Assembly: GCA_037157565.1 (NCBI GenBank)
Contig: JAZHRO010000003.1
Coordinates: 45,211,001 to 45,275,000, forward strand
DNA from: Thalassia testudinum
Taxonomy: Eukaryota; Streptophyta; Magnoliopsida; Alismatales; Hydrocharitaceae
Reading direction: 5' to 3'
Length of the DNA: 64,000 nt
The notes below the pieces were generated by a model. The model had not been told where the DNA came from and did not search any database. It saw only the letters and a program-made list of their open reading frames with translations. Made by a program: the position numbers and the translations under genes. Positions 9,521 to 19,825 of the stretch are shown in pieces. Position 1 is the first letter of the stretch. The number at the start of each line of letters is the position of its first letter.

Positions 9521-11392
9521 TCAGCCAAGCGGGAAATGCGATGGAGAGGGGATGGTCAAATCAGCAGAGTTTTGTAAGACAAGCACCTTGATTAAGAGCC
9601 TGGTTGGTCCAACCAGGTGCTTGTTCAGATCAACAGGCTGATGATGCAGCCCAAACCCAATCAATCTGGTGGGTTGATAGATGTGGATAAAAAAGTGTGG
9701 AACCCACCATAAACTATGAGGCTCAGATGGATGTGGAAGTGTAAACGCAGGGTTTGGCTGAGTTGAATCAGCCTGGTCAGAGTAGGGACCCGTAGAATAA
9801 TCAGTGGTTGATGCAGGAATCCTACAGGGGTGATCAGAGAATGATAGAGCATGGTATGTAGTCTGATCAATGTTCGAAACCCGATGTGGAAATGCAATCG
9901 GCTTGGTGAGAGGTGAATCTGAATAGAAATTGAGTCCGGTTGCAGGTTGAGGTTGGGAAGAGGTTTTGATCCGTTCTGTGTGTGCGGATGAGGTGGCCAT
10001 TGTGTACGAGGGCTCTTCTAGAGACGGATGATAGGTGGTTTCCTGTAGAGAGTCCTCTGGGTAACTATCAAATGCCGGAAGAGTGTCTGTAGGATGAAAG
10101 AAATCGGATTCGAGAAAAAATTTGGATTCTGGGTTACAATCACTCTTGGCATTTTCTGTTTTTGGTTCCTGAGGATCGAAAAGGAATGATTCTGTGTTAT
10201 CAGTGATCTCGGGAATCAGGACCTCAGAGTCAGAGTCATGTGAACTGAGGTCGTGGATAGGCCTGGCGTGTTCAGGAAGGGGAATCTCTCCGCAATTATA
10301 GTCAGATCTGAAATTGTCGGAGAGTTGGCGAAAATGATCATGAATTCCACCACAGCAAAAATCATCAGATGCGAAATCAGCAGCCTGACTGGGTTCTAGC
10401 CTATATGTCACTTCTGGGCTCAAAAAGATGTTCTGTTCAAGCTCTAAGCTGGTAGGATAGACCCCATTAAAACCTTGCTCATCCAACTCCTCAGTTTCTG
10501 TATCATAAATTGGCATGTTTTCCGAAAAATCGATCAGATTTCCTGAGGATGTTGGAGAGGGATATTCATTAAATAGAGGCCCGGAATCATATTCTGTAAA
10601 AATTTGATCTTTCTCATAAAGGGCCTCATAATCTTCCCAATAAGTTTCAGATCTAGGCTCTAGGCTTAGGATGTGGGTAGAATTATTAGAACCTAAGTCT
10701 GAATAACCTTCGAGGGTCACCTTATCAAAACAAGGGGTGGAATTTATACCCTCCAGAGGTTCAATTCTAATCTTGTTATTGCAGGAGTCTTGGAGTTTTA
10801 AGCTTGGTGATTCATGGCCTAGGGTTGGCTCAGCATTGTGTTCTCCTGCAATATCCCAACCTAATTCAACATTGTCTTCTATCTGGGTTGGGATTTTACA
10901 ACCACTTTGTGCCTCAATCCCGAGATCTGGAAAACTGAATTGTTCCTTAATACTGTTCCAAGATGGTTCATCCTCTGTTTCTGGTATATACGGGTATTTC
11001 TGGTTGATAATTTGTCTTACAGATTTCATCATTTCTACCCGTTTTATAAGGGCATCTTGGTGTTGTTCCCAAAGTACAGGATTTGTCAAGCATTGAAGGT
11101 ATTCAGATTGGTGTAATTTTTCCATCTCAATGTATCCTGTCATGAGCATATCTCGGGTTGATCCTTTTGAAATTTCAGTCAATAGAATTTGGGCACAGTT
11201 TATGATGAAAGCTGTGGTTGTTGGAACATCAACCTGAATGTTTCCTATTGGTGTTGAGGTTTTTTCTTCTTTTTCATAGAATTTTATGGCATCCTCGATC
11301 ATTTTATCTTTCATAGATCTCCGATATTCAGGTTTCTTGAATGGTAGTCTTAGGTGGTTTGGCTGCATATTTGGATTAGGTGGTGGAATCAA
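9521..11392 (-). CDS. Unknown 623-aa protein of inner non-autonomous retrotransposon, copy 1
   Basis: This is a 623-codon intact frame, identical as protein to the copy at 16857-18728. I do not recognise it. The first 150 residues look like a folded, helix-rich basic domain: a Pro-rich start, KKPEYRRSMKDKMIEDAIKF, then several amphipathic segments with Trp-108 and a Gln/His stretch. Residues of about 150-480 are acidic, Ser/Glu-rich and probably disordered. The C-terminal 60 residues carry WWVP, GLHHQ and PTRLL, which resemble the tail of the outer element's 665-aa ORF. There is no zinc knuckle, DSGA/DLGA protease motif, RT YxDD or integrase signature. It takes the place that gag-pol occupies in the pol-bearing relative. 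It could be a Gag-like or RNA-binding protein, but nothing in the sequence proves that. Confidence 0.7.
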   Translation of the reverse strand: MIPPPNPNMQPNHLRLPFKKPEYRRSMKDKMIEDAIKFYEKEEKTSTPIGNIQVDVPTTTAFIINCAQILLTEISKGSTRDMLMTGYIEMEKLHQSEYLQCLTNPVLWEQHQDALIKRVEMMKSVRQIINQKYPYIPETEDEPSWNSIKEQFSFPDLGIEAQSGCKIPTQIEDNVELGWDIAGEHNAEPTLGHESPSLKLQDSCNNKIRIEPLEGINSTPCFDKVTLEGYSDLGSNNSTHILSLEPRSETYWEDYEALYEKDQIFTEYDSGPLFNEYPSPTSSGNLIDFSENMPIYDTETEELDEQGFNGVYPTSLELEQNIFLSPEVTYRLEPSQAADFASDDFCCGGIHDHFRQLSDNFRSDYNCGEIPLPEHARPIHDLSSHDSDSEVLIPEITDNTESFLFDPQEPKTENAKSDCNPESKFFLESDFFHPTDTLPAFDSYPEDSLQETTYHPSLEEPSYTMATSSAHTERIKTSSQPQPATGLNFYSDSPLTKPIAFPHRVSNIDQTTYHALSFSDHPCRIPASTTDYSTGPYSDQADSTQPNPAFTLPHPSEPHSLWWVPHFFIHIYQPTRLIGFGLHHQPVDLNKHLVGPTRLLIKVLVLQNSADLTIPSPSHFPLG

Positions 11393-12470
11393 GATGTGGA
11401 ATTAAAGGCTTCGATGTCGACTCATGTTGTGCCAAGATGGAAGAAGGGAGTATCAGAGGAAAGATTAATGTGGTGGTGCTGCATAAACAAGGGAATTGAG
11501 GCCTAACCTCAGGGCAAGTGAATTCCTAAAGGAGGATTCAAGGACCTCCTTCCAAGCATATACTGAAGGATGTGATGAGATTAAAAGGTGCTGGACCCAA
11601 TCAAGACACCCAAAAAATGTGTTGGGTGACTATAGAGGTGCGGGGCAGATGGACCCCTTGATCAGAAAGATCGTCCACCTGAGAATTACCTGGGCAGCCA
11701 GAGAGGGAGAGTCCCGCGAAGACCCCTACACGGTAGAGCGTCCCCACGGGTTACAGGGTTTCCCCCACCCGACCTCTCTTGTCACTGCGGTTCCAGGTAG
11801 ACCAGAATGGGGATCTTGACCTCTTAAGTCTACCAATTTTAAGATCAGGGTGCTTAAGGTTTCACTTGAACTTTAGTCTTTTTAAGTGCAAAGAGTGACC
11901 TAATTTAAGGTTGGTTAACCCAAAGGGGTCAACTTTACCTCTTGTTTTCTTTGAGAGCTTTTTGGGTCCTTTCTTTTAGGGTCCAAGTGTTTAAAGAGAG
12001 AGCCAATTGTTTAGGATTTTTCTTGTTAATTATTTTCAATCAATGGCTTGGGCACACCTCTTTTGGATTTCCTCAATTCTTGATTAAGGGGTGTGTCTCT
12101 ACTGAAATCCTAATGTTTGACCTTATGTTGGCTCTACTTGGTCCATTTAATTCTTTGTTGGGCAATTAGGGCTCAAGCAAGAATGTGTTAGCCCTTAAAT
12201 ACCCTTAATAGTGTGCAGGAGTGATGAGTTGAAAACATGCAACTCTTTATGGTTACTAAGTATGGAAGACAGGTTAGCCCTTTATTGCTTGTTCTTTTCT
12301 TTTCTTCCTCTTTAGAGTTTAGGGGTTAATAGTGAGAGGAAAAATTTACCTGTCTTCGGAGTGGTTGTCGTGTGGTTGCTTGTCTTCTTGAGTTCCTGTA
12401 GCTGCACAAAAGAGAGGAGATTATCAGAAATTAAAAGAAACAGGAATGTTTACCTCTAGAATAGCCGTTG
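11393..12470 (-). other. 5' leader of inner copy 1
   Basis: About 1.1 kb separates the primer site from the ORF start. It holds plausible splice signals: donor CAG/GTAAAT at 12349 and acceptor TTTATGCAG ending at 11480 (minus strand). These would remove about 870 nt. I see no gene or further repeat. Confidence 0.6.
11480..12349 (-). other. Possible leader intron, inner copy 1
   Basis: The donor AAGACAG/GTAAAT and acceptor CTTGTTTATGCAG/CACC fit plant splice sites. Splicing would bring the ORF start to about 200 nt from the LTR. The equivalent interval in copy 2 is 18816-19685. This is inferred from consensus only. Confidence 0.3.
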
Positions 12471-12489
12471 CTCCCCGGCAGCGGCGCCA
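12471..12489 (-). promoter_or_regulatory. Primer binding site of inner copy 1 (tRNA-Asp type)
   Basis: On the minus strand TGGCGCCGCTGCCGGGGAG starts three bases after the LTR end. TGGCGCCGTTGCC-type sites are typical of plant Athila/Tat elements and match the 3' end of tRNA-Asp. Confidence 0.8.
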
Positions 12490-14386
12490 AAATGGAGTCG
12501 GTTGGTTTGACGACCGGGTTTTAGTTTGTTATAACGTTGTAGTAAAGCCGGTTATTACCAACATTTCAAATATATAAATTTTTTACTCGGAAAATAAAAG
12601 AGTTCCCGAGGTCGAACTCAGGGAGCAAGTTGTATTCTAGAGATATACATGTTTCTTTTACAAAATAAAGAAAGAGAGAGGGAAAGAATTTGTTGTTCTC
12701 TTTGTTTTCTCCTCGTGATGTTCTTCTTTCTTTCTTTCTTCAGATCTCCTTCTTCTTCTTTGTTCTGCAGAGGTGATGCTCCTCTTCAGATCTCCTTCTT
12801 CTTCTTCCTTGGTTTCTGTCTTGGCCTCTCTTCTTATTTTTCTGCAGTCTCTTCTGTGAAGGTTTCTTCTTCCTTGGCTCTGCTGCACTTCTTCTCTGCA
12901 GCCTTTCCTCTTCTTCTGCCTTGCTCAGCCTCTTCTTTAGAGTTTCTTCTTGTTTTTCCTCCCTGCGGCTAAGTGTCAGCTTCTTCTTTTCTTTTTCAGC
13001 CAGGGACGTCACGCGAAGCTTTCTTCCTTAGCTGCTTCAGGCCGTCGTCTGATTTCCAAATCAGACGACTTAACTACCTGTTGCTACAGTTAGCTTCCTT
13101 CTTCTTCCGCGGGTCTTCTTCTTCGCCTGTGCCTGCACACTTCAGAGTTTTTCGTCAGAGGCAAAACCTACTCTACCCTCCCCCCCCCGCGTCTCTCTCT
13201 CTCTCTGAAACCACTCTTGGGAAAGCTCTCCCAGAGCTACCGGGTAACCGGGTTCGGGTCAGGCCCGGGTCCAGGCCCACCGGCGTGCGTGGTGGGCGAG
13301 GAGTGCAGGTCAGTCTTGAGTCGGGTCGGGTCGGTTCGGGTCAGGTCCGCGGGGCGTGAGCGCGGACGAGACCGGGTAACCGGGCGGGTGAAGGGGACCT
13401 CACCCCGTGTGCTGAGGCAGTAAGCCTTCAGCACTTTTGCATCTTATGTCGCTGCGGCTCTTCAGGCGTTTCCGAGGTGGGACTAAATGGCCCACCTCAA
13501 TTGTACGCCCGCAGCGGGGAATTCAGCAGGAGATGGCGGCGTCACGCGAAGCTTTCTTCCTTAGCTGCGAACCTGGTGTTTTGCCAAAACTCCTCGCAAG
13601 GCCTGGGAGTTGAATCTGGGCTTGGCGCTGAGCATGGCGCGCCTGTAGCTGCATGCGGAAGCAGTTCCTCCTGCGCGGCAATGGCGGCGGAGGTCGGGTG
13701 GCCTGTGCACAAGAAAACGGCCTCTCGGCCTAATCAGAGAGTGCCAGGAGCTTCGCCAGGGTGTGGCGAAGCTCGTGTGGGTGGTGGCGAGGCGCGGGGC
13801 GGCGTGCGAGGGCTGCCCTAGGTCGGACTGTGGGTCGGAGGATGGGTCTGTTCGGTGTTGCAGAGGGTGATGTGGGGGAAGTGGCAGGGCGGAGGTTGAT
13901 CAGGGTGAGGAGGCGGAGGTCCTGCGGTGGTCGACGAGCCGTGTGGGTCGCTGAGGTGATGGGAGCGGCTCGCCGGAGGGTGGTCGGAGGCGAAGGGGGT
14001 GAAGGTGGTCAGGGTCGGTCGAGGGCTTAATTGAATAAATTGAAAGCGGGGAAAGAAAGAGGAGAAGAAGGGGAGTAGCTCTAGCTTACTTGCAGGGACG
14101 AAGGGGGAGGAACAGGGCGACAGTCGTATCGACTGTCGCCGGAGAAGACGATGCTCAGGGAAAGGGGCGGCGGCGAGCAGAGAGCCGGAGAGACGCCAGC
14201 TGGGTACGGCGTGGCGCGGGAAGAGCAGGGGAGGAAGTCTCTGCTGCTGGTATTGCGGCAGAGCGAAGAGGTGGAGGGGGAGGAAACCGCCGGAGCTGGT
14301 GAGCGTCTGCCGGAGGAAGAAGAGAAGAAAGTTGGGGATTTTCTCCGTCAGATCCAGGCTGCCTCGGTCGGTGGAGCAACGGGGGG

Positions 14387-14394
14387 TATTTATA
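14387..14394 (-). promoter_or_regulatory. TATA box of LTR B
   Basis: TATAAATA on the minus strand, in the same context as in LTR A. It would start transcripts of the left internal region. Confidence 0.65.
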
Positions 14395-14466
14395 GGGATC
14401 AAACAGGGAGGAAGGCGGAGGGAGACGACGTGTCTCCCTCGCCGGAGGATGGTCGGAAACAAGAAC

Positions 14467-14500
14467 CCATACCGTCCGTGCGTTCTCACGGACGGTATGG
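14467..14500. other. Promoter-upstream hairpin of LTR B
   Basis: A perfect 14-bp stem with a 6-nt loop, identical to that of LTR A. Confidence 0.7.
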
Positions 14501-15320
14501 TGGGTTACAACGACCAGGGGGGTGTCCCTGCGACGGCTGACGACGCAGGGCACCCCCGGTTTACTTGCCAGGTCCCCCACCTCACCCTGCGCGGCGCCAT
14601 GCTCCGCGCAAGGTCGCCGGAGCATGGTGCTGGCAGGTTTTGCAGGAGGGGCCTGATTGCAAAGAACGAAGGAGAGTTAGGGGCCAAAATGCGAGGGTTC
14701 AAAAGTTGAGGGCCAAAGAGTAAATATATGAGGACCGAAGTGTAAAGTCGGTCAAGGAGGTTTCTTCTTAGGCTCAAGTTTTTATACATGACTAATTAGG
14801 ACCTAAGGAATCTGATGGTGAATTTCATTTTCATATTAAACCTTGTTTGACCGGTCAATTTGCGCAAAAACCCAAATTAAGTTATTAATTGGGCATGGTT
14901 CTCAATGTAGGTCAAAATGGGTTCTAAAGGCCAAATTGAAGGTTCTAAACCCTAGAGATTATTTTTCTATGAATTTTAGAGGGTTTATTCTATTTTTACT
15001 TTGCCTCGAACCTTGTGAATTGAAGTGGGTTGTTTTAGGGTTACAGATTTATCATTTAGTTTCTTGGAAGTGCTGTAGCCCTTGCTAGATCATCTCATCC
15101 CACTTTTATTCTTATTAAGCTGCTTTGACCTATGTTTGGGCCCTTAATTTCCCTGTATGCAGATTATACTGGTAAAATTGCATTTTTACCCCTTATGACT
15201 TGTTTTCTTCTCAAACTCAGAATTCTCTGAGTTAAGCCTTTCCTTGAGATATGTAGGAGCTTTTATCCTTTGTATTAGGTCAAAATGAGCTAGTTATGGC
15301 TCATGATGAGGTTCTCATCA

Positions 15321-15358
15321 TACCCCCATGCCTAGCTTTTGCTAGTCCCTTAGCAAAA
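15321..15358 (-). promoter_or_regulatory. Terminal polypurine tract and stem-loop, inner copy 2
   Basis: Same sequence as at 7985-8022, directly next to LTR B. The primer role is inferred from this position. Confidence 0.8.
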
Positions 15359-16856
15359 ACTTAAGGTTTCAACCCTTGTTCTAGACCATGAAGTTTTTAA
15401 TAGTTTTAGATAAGTGCCTTTTTTTATTTGAGCATAGATTAGGTTAGAATGCTGACCATAGGCCTAAAAGGTACTCTAGTACCAATCAAGATCCAAATCT
15501 GTCTAGCCTTAGCCTCAGTCTTTTAGCAAAGGTTTTTAAGGTCCACAAGAACTAACGTAAGGTTTATTGGACTTCGTGGTTAAAGCACCCGTGCTTGAAA
15601 TGATTTTAGCCCTGGCTCAGTTCGCAGTGCGTTTTGTAAGAGAGAGATAGAAAGTTTTTCTGTTTGGAGAGTTTTCTCTCTCTTTTTCTTTTTAGTTCTA
15701 GCCTAGGATTGGCTTTTCAACACGGTCTGTATCAGATTCCTTGCTCCCATCATCAATCCTCAAGGGTTCCTGGCGATCGATGCTTCGAGATAGCACCGCC
15801 CATGGCAACCCCCGGAACCCTGGCTATTGAGATTTCGAGATAATCCCATCCATGGTATTCCGTGGCCGAATCCAGACCCTGGCAATTGACACTTCGAGAT
15901 AATGCCATCCATGGAATCTGAACCAGCAGAGTGCTTACATGCCCCCAGTAGGATATGTAAATATCCTAAGAGACAAGCACCGAGGAGATGATATTTTGTT
16001 ACGCATCTTCGAGGGGATTTCCCACCTCTCTGCGCTGGGAACTCGTCCAAATCAACTTGTGTTGATCGGCCGCTCCTATTCTAGGTGTTCTTTTCAGATT
16101 TTTGCGACGCTTCTGCGTGGTTCTGATTTTTACGCTTACTGAACCAGGCTGTGTGTGAGGTTAGGGTGCTTAGGTTACTGAGTCCCGTAAACCAAAAATT
16201 AGTTAACGAGGCCGAATACTCCCTAAGCCTTAGACCTAATACTTCAGCTTTTCATTTTCCTCAACCTCTTGAGGAGTGTCCAGATCTTAATGGGTACTAA
16301 GAGTCTATTCAAGAATGCCTAAGGTTTGCATTCTTTACTAATCTTATTGTGCACTTTTCTTGAATGAGGTCTAGAACTTAGGTTAATTCCTTAGTTCCTT
16401 ACTAATGACTATCACTTTTTCTCATAATTTTGTGCTCCTTTTTCATTTTGTTTCTTTTCTCCTTCACAAAATTTTCCTTCTCCTCTTTTCCTCTTATTCT
16501 TTTTCGAAAATTTTTTTAATTTTTATGGTATTTTTGGCATATGTGAATTTTTTGTTTGAAACCTTTTCTTACAAGTTTTTGCACTTTCATACCCCCCCAT
16601 GCCTAAGATTTGCAATGTCCTCATTGTAACCTAGGGGTTTTTATTCAACTAAGTTCATACATTAGGATAGCTGTTTTGATGAGTGAATGGGTCGGGGTGA
16701 CTGTTGTGGACGATTTCTAATCTCAGATGCAAGCACCTGAGGTGGAGTCGGCTGTCCTAAAGTGTGAACTTCAAGTGCAAAAAGCTGTCAGAACAAGTTT
16801 CAGGTTTTCAAAGAGAATGACGGGCTGCCTCCCGTTGAGCGCTAAATTTGATGCCT
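15359..16856 (-). other. 3' non-coding region of inner copy 2
   Basis: Near-exact duplicate of 8023-9520. The three repeats lie at about 15774-15915 and the second polypurine tract at 16590-16603. Confidence 0.75.
16590..16603 (-). promoter_or_regulatory. Second polypurine tract, inner copy 2
   Basis: Duplicate of 9255-9268, with the same run of seven G on the minus strand. Confidence 0.6.
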
Positions 16857-18728
16857 TCAGCCAAGCGGGAAATGCGATGGAGAGGGGATGGTCAAATCAG
16901 CAGAGTTTTGTAAGACAAGCACCTTGATTAAGAGCCTGGTTGGTCCAACCAGGTGCTTGTTCAGATCAACAGGCTGATGATGCAGCCCAAACCCAATCAA
17001 TCTGGTGGGTTGATAGATGTGGATAAAAAAGTGTGGAACCCACCATAAACTATGAGGCTCAGATGGATGTGGAAGTGTAAACGCAGGGTTTGGCTGAGTT
17101 GAATCAGCTTGGTCAGAGTAGGGACCCGTAGAATAATCAGTGGTTGATGCAGGAATCCTACAGGGGTGATCAGAGAATGATAGAGCATGGTATGTAGTCT
17201 GATCAATGTTCGAAACCCGATGTGGAAATGCAATCGGCTTGGTGAGAGGTGAATCTGAATAGAAATTGAGTCCGGTTGCAGGTTGAGGTTGGGAAGAGGT
17301 TTTGATCCGTTCTGTGTGTGCGGATGAGGTGGCCATTGTGTACGAGGGCTCTTCTAGAGACGGATGATAGGTGGTTTCCTGTAGAGAGTCCTCTGGGTAA
17401 CTATCAAATGCCGGAAGAGTGTCTGTAGGATGAAAGAAATCGGATTCGAGAAAAAATTTGGATTCTGGGTTACAATCACTCTTGGCATTTTCTGTTTTTG
17501 GTTCCTGAGGATCGAAAAGGAATGATTCTGTGTTATCAGTGATCTCGGGAATCAGGACCTCAGAGTCAGAGTCATGTGAACTGAGGTCGTGGATAGGCCT
17601 GGCGTGTTCAGGAAGGGGAATCTCTCCGCAATTATAGTCAGATCTGAAATTGTCGGAGAGTTGGCGAAAATGATCATGAATTCCACCACAGCAAAAATCA
17701 TCAGATGCGAAATCAGCAGCCTGACTGGGTTCTAGCCTATATGTCACTTCTGGGCTCAAAAAGATGTTCTGTTCAAGCTCTAAGCTGGTAGGATAGACCC
17801 CATTAAAACCTTGCTCATCCAACTCCTCAGTTTCTGTATCATAAATTGGCATGTTTTCCGAAAAATCGATCAGATTTCCTGAGGATGTTGGAGAGGGATA
17901 TTCATTAAATAGAGGCCCGGAATCATATTCTGTAAAAATTTGATCTTTCTCATAAAGGGCCTCATAATCTTCCCAATAAGTTTCAGATCTAGGCTCTAGG
18001 CTTAGGATGTGGGTAGAATTATTAGAACCTAAGTCTGAATAACCTTCGAGGGTCACCTTATCAAAACAAGGGGTGGAATTTATACCCTCCAGAGGTTCAA
18101 TTCTAATCTTGTTATTGCAGGAGTCTTGGAGTTTTAAGCTTGGTGATTCATGGCCTAGGGTTGGCTCAGCATTGTGTTCTCCTGCAATATCCCAACCTAA
18201 TTCAACATTGTCTTCTATCTGGGTTGGGATTTTACAACCACTTTGTGCCTCAATCCCGAGATCTGGAAAACTGAATTGTTCCTTAATACTGTTCCAAGAT
18301 GGTTCATCCTCTGTTTCTGGTATATACGGGTATTTCTGGTTGATAATTTGTCTTACAGATTTCATCATTTCTACCCGTTTTATAAGGGCATCTTGGTGTT
18401 GTTCCCAAAGTACAGGATTTGTCAAGCATTGAAGGTATTCAGATTGGTGTAATTTTTCCATCTCAATGTATCCTGTCATGAGCATATCTCGGGTTGATCC
18501 TTTTGAAATTTCAGTCAATAGAATTTGGGCACAGTTTATGATGAAAGCTGTGGTTGTTGGAACATCAACCTGAATGTTTCCTATTGGTGTTGAGGTTTTT
18601 TCTTCTTTTTCATAGAATTTTATGGCATCCTCGATCATTTTATCTTTCATAGATCTCCGATATTCAGGTTTCTTGAATGGTAGTCTTAGGTGGTTTGGCT
18701 GCATATTTGGATTAGGTGGTGGAATCAA
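16857..18728 (-). CDS. Unknown 623-aa protein of inner non-autonomous retrotransposon, copy 2
   Basis: Same 623-residue protein as at 9521-11392. The only nucleotide difference I saw inside the frame (near 17108) is silent. Two intact copies may reflect very recent duplication rather than selection, so this copy adds little independent evidence of coding. Domain layout: a basic helical N-terminus, an acidic low-complexity middle, and a hydrophobic tail with GLHHQ and PTRLL. Its promoter would be LTR C, about 3 kb away on the minus strand. Function unknown. Confidence 0.7.
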   Translation of the reverse strand: MIPPPNPNMQPNHLRLPFKKPEYRRSMKDKMIEDAIKFYEKEEKTSTPIGNIQVDVPTTTAFIINCAQILLTEISKGSTRDMLMTGYIEMEKLHQSEYLQCLTNPVLWEQHQDALIKRVEMMKSVRQIINQKYPYIPETEDEPSWNSIKEQFSFPDLGIEAQSGCKIPTQIEDNVELGWDIAGEHNAEPTLGHESPSLKLQDSCNNKIRIEPLEGINSTPCFDKVTLEGYSDLGSNNSTHILSLEPRSETYWEDYEALYEKDQIFTEYDSGPLFNEYPSPTSSGNLIDFSENMPIYDTETEELDEQGFNGVYPTSLELEQNIFLSPEVTYRLEPSQAADFASDDFCCGGIHDHFRQLSDNFRSDYNCGEIPLPEHARPIHDLSSHDSDSEVLIPEITDNTESFLFDPQEPKTENAKSDCNPESKFFLESDFFHPTDTLPAFDSYPEDSLQETTYHPSLEEPSYTMATSSAHTERIKTSSQPQPATGLNFYSDSPLTKPIAFPHRVSNIDQTTYHALSFSDHPCRIPASTTDYSTGPYSDQADSTQPNPAFTLPHPSEPHSLWWVPHFFIHIYQPTRLIGFGLHHQPVDLNKHLVGPTRLLIKVLVLQNSADLTIPSPSHFPLG

Positions 18729-19806
18729 GATGTGGAATTAAAGGCTTCGATGTCGACTCATGTTGTGCCAAGATGGAAGAAGGGAGTATCAGAGGAAAGA
18801 TTAATGTGGTGGTGCTGCATAAACAAGGGAATTGAGGCCTAACCTCAGGGCAAGTGAATTCCTAAAGGAGGATTCAAGGACCTCCTTCCAAGCATATACT
18901 GAAGGATGTGATGAGATTAAAAGGTGCTGGACCCAATCAAGACACCCAAAAAATGTGTTGGGTGACTATAGAGGTGCGGGGCAGATGGACCCCTTGATCA
19001 GAAAGATCGTCCACCTGAGAATTACCTGGGCAGCCAAAGAGGGAGAGTCCCGCGAAGACCCCTACACGGTAGAGCGTCCCCACGGGTTACAGGGTTTCCC
19101 CCACCCGACCTCTCTTGTCACTGCGGTTCCAGGTAGACCAGAATGGGGATCTTGACCTCTTAAGTCTACCAATTTTAAGATCAGGGTGCTTAAGGTTTCA
19201 CTTGAACTTTAGTCTTTTTAAGTGCAAAGAGTAACCTAATTTAAGGTTGGTTAACCCAAAGGGGTCAACTTTACCTCTTGTTTTCTTTGAGAGCTTTTTG
19301 GGTCCTTTCTTTTAGGGTCCAAGTGTTTAAAGAGAGAGCCAATTGTTTAGGATTTTTCTTGTTAATTATTTTCAATCAATGGCTTGGGCACACCTCTTTT
19401 GGATTTCCTCAATTCTTGATTAAGGGGTGTGTCTCTACTGAAATCCTAATGTTTGACCTTATGTTGGCTCTACTTGGTCCATTTAATTCTTTGTTGGGCA
19501 ATTAGGGCTCAAGCAAGAATGTGTTAGCCCTTAAATACCCTTAATAGTGTGCAGGAGTGATGAGTTGAAAACATGCAACTCTTTATGGTTACTAAGTATG
19601 GAAGACAGGTTAGCCCTTTATTGCTTGTTCTTTTCTTTTCTTCCTCTTTAGAGTTTAGGGGTTAATAGTGAGAGGAAAAATTTACCTGTCTTCGGAGTGG
19701 TTGTCGTGTGGTTGCTTGTCTTCTTGAGTTCCTGTAGCTGCACAAAAGAGAGGAGATTATCAGAAATTAAAAGAAACAGGAATGTTTACCTCTAGAATAG
19801 CCGTTG
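18729..19806 (-). other. 5' leader of inner copy 2
   Basis: Duplicate of 11393-12470 with two substitutions noticed (near 19037 and 19232). It carries the same possible splice signals. Confidence 0.6.
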
Positions 19807-19825
19807 CTCCCCGGCAGCGGCGCCA
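19807..19825 (-). promoter_or_regulatory. Primer binding site of inner copy 2
   Basis: TGGCGCCGCTGCCGGGGAG on the minus strand, three bases from the end of LTR C. tRNA-Asp type. Confidence 0.8.

Larger units (their letters stand above)
12493..15320 (-). repeat. LTR B (middle, shared) of inner complex, 2828 bp
   Basis: It has the same structure as LTR A, with a TATA box at 14387-14394, a hairpin at 14467-14500 and a private 3-bp deletion near 13857. It serves as the 5' LTR of the left internal region and the 3' LTR of the right one. Over its left half it shares about nine variants with LTR C against A. Over its right half it shares about a dozen with LTR A against C, as expected for a recombinant LTR. 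No gene was found inside. Confidence 0.92.

Noticed and set aside
12471..12489. tRNA-like sequences at the primer sites
   Set aside because: Only about 12-19 nt complementary to tRNA 3' ends are present, directly next to LTRs. No cloverleaf can be drawn, so these are primer sites and not tRNA genes.
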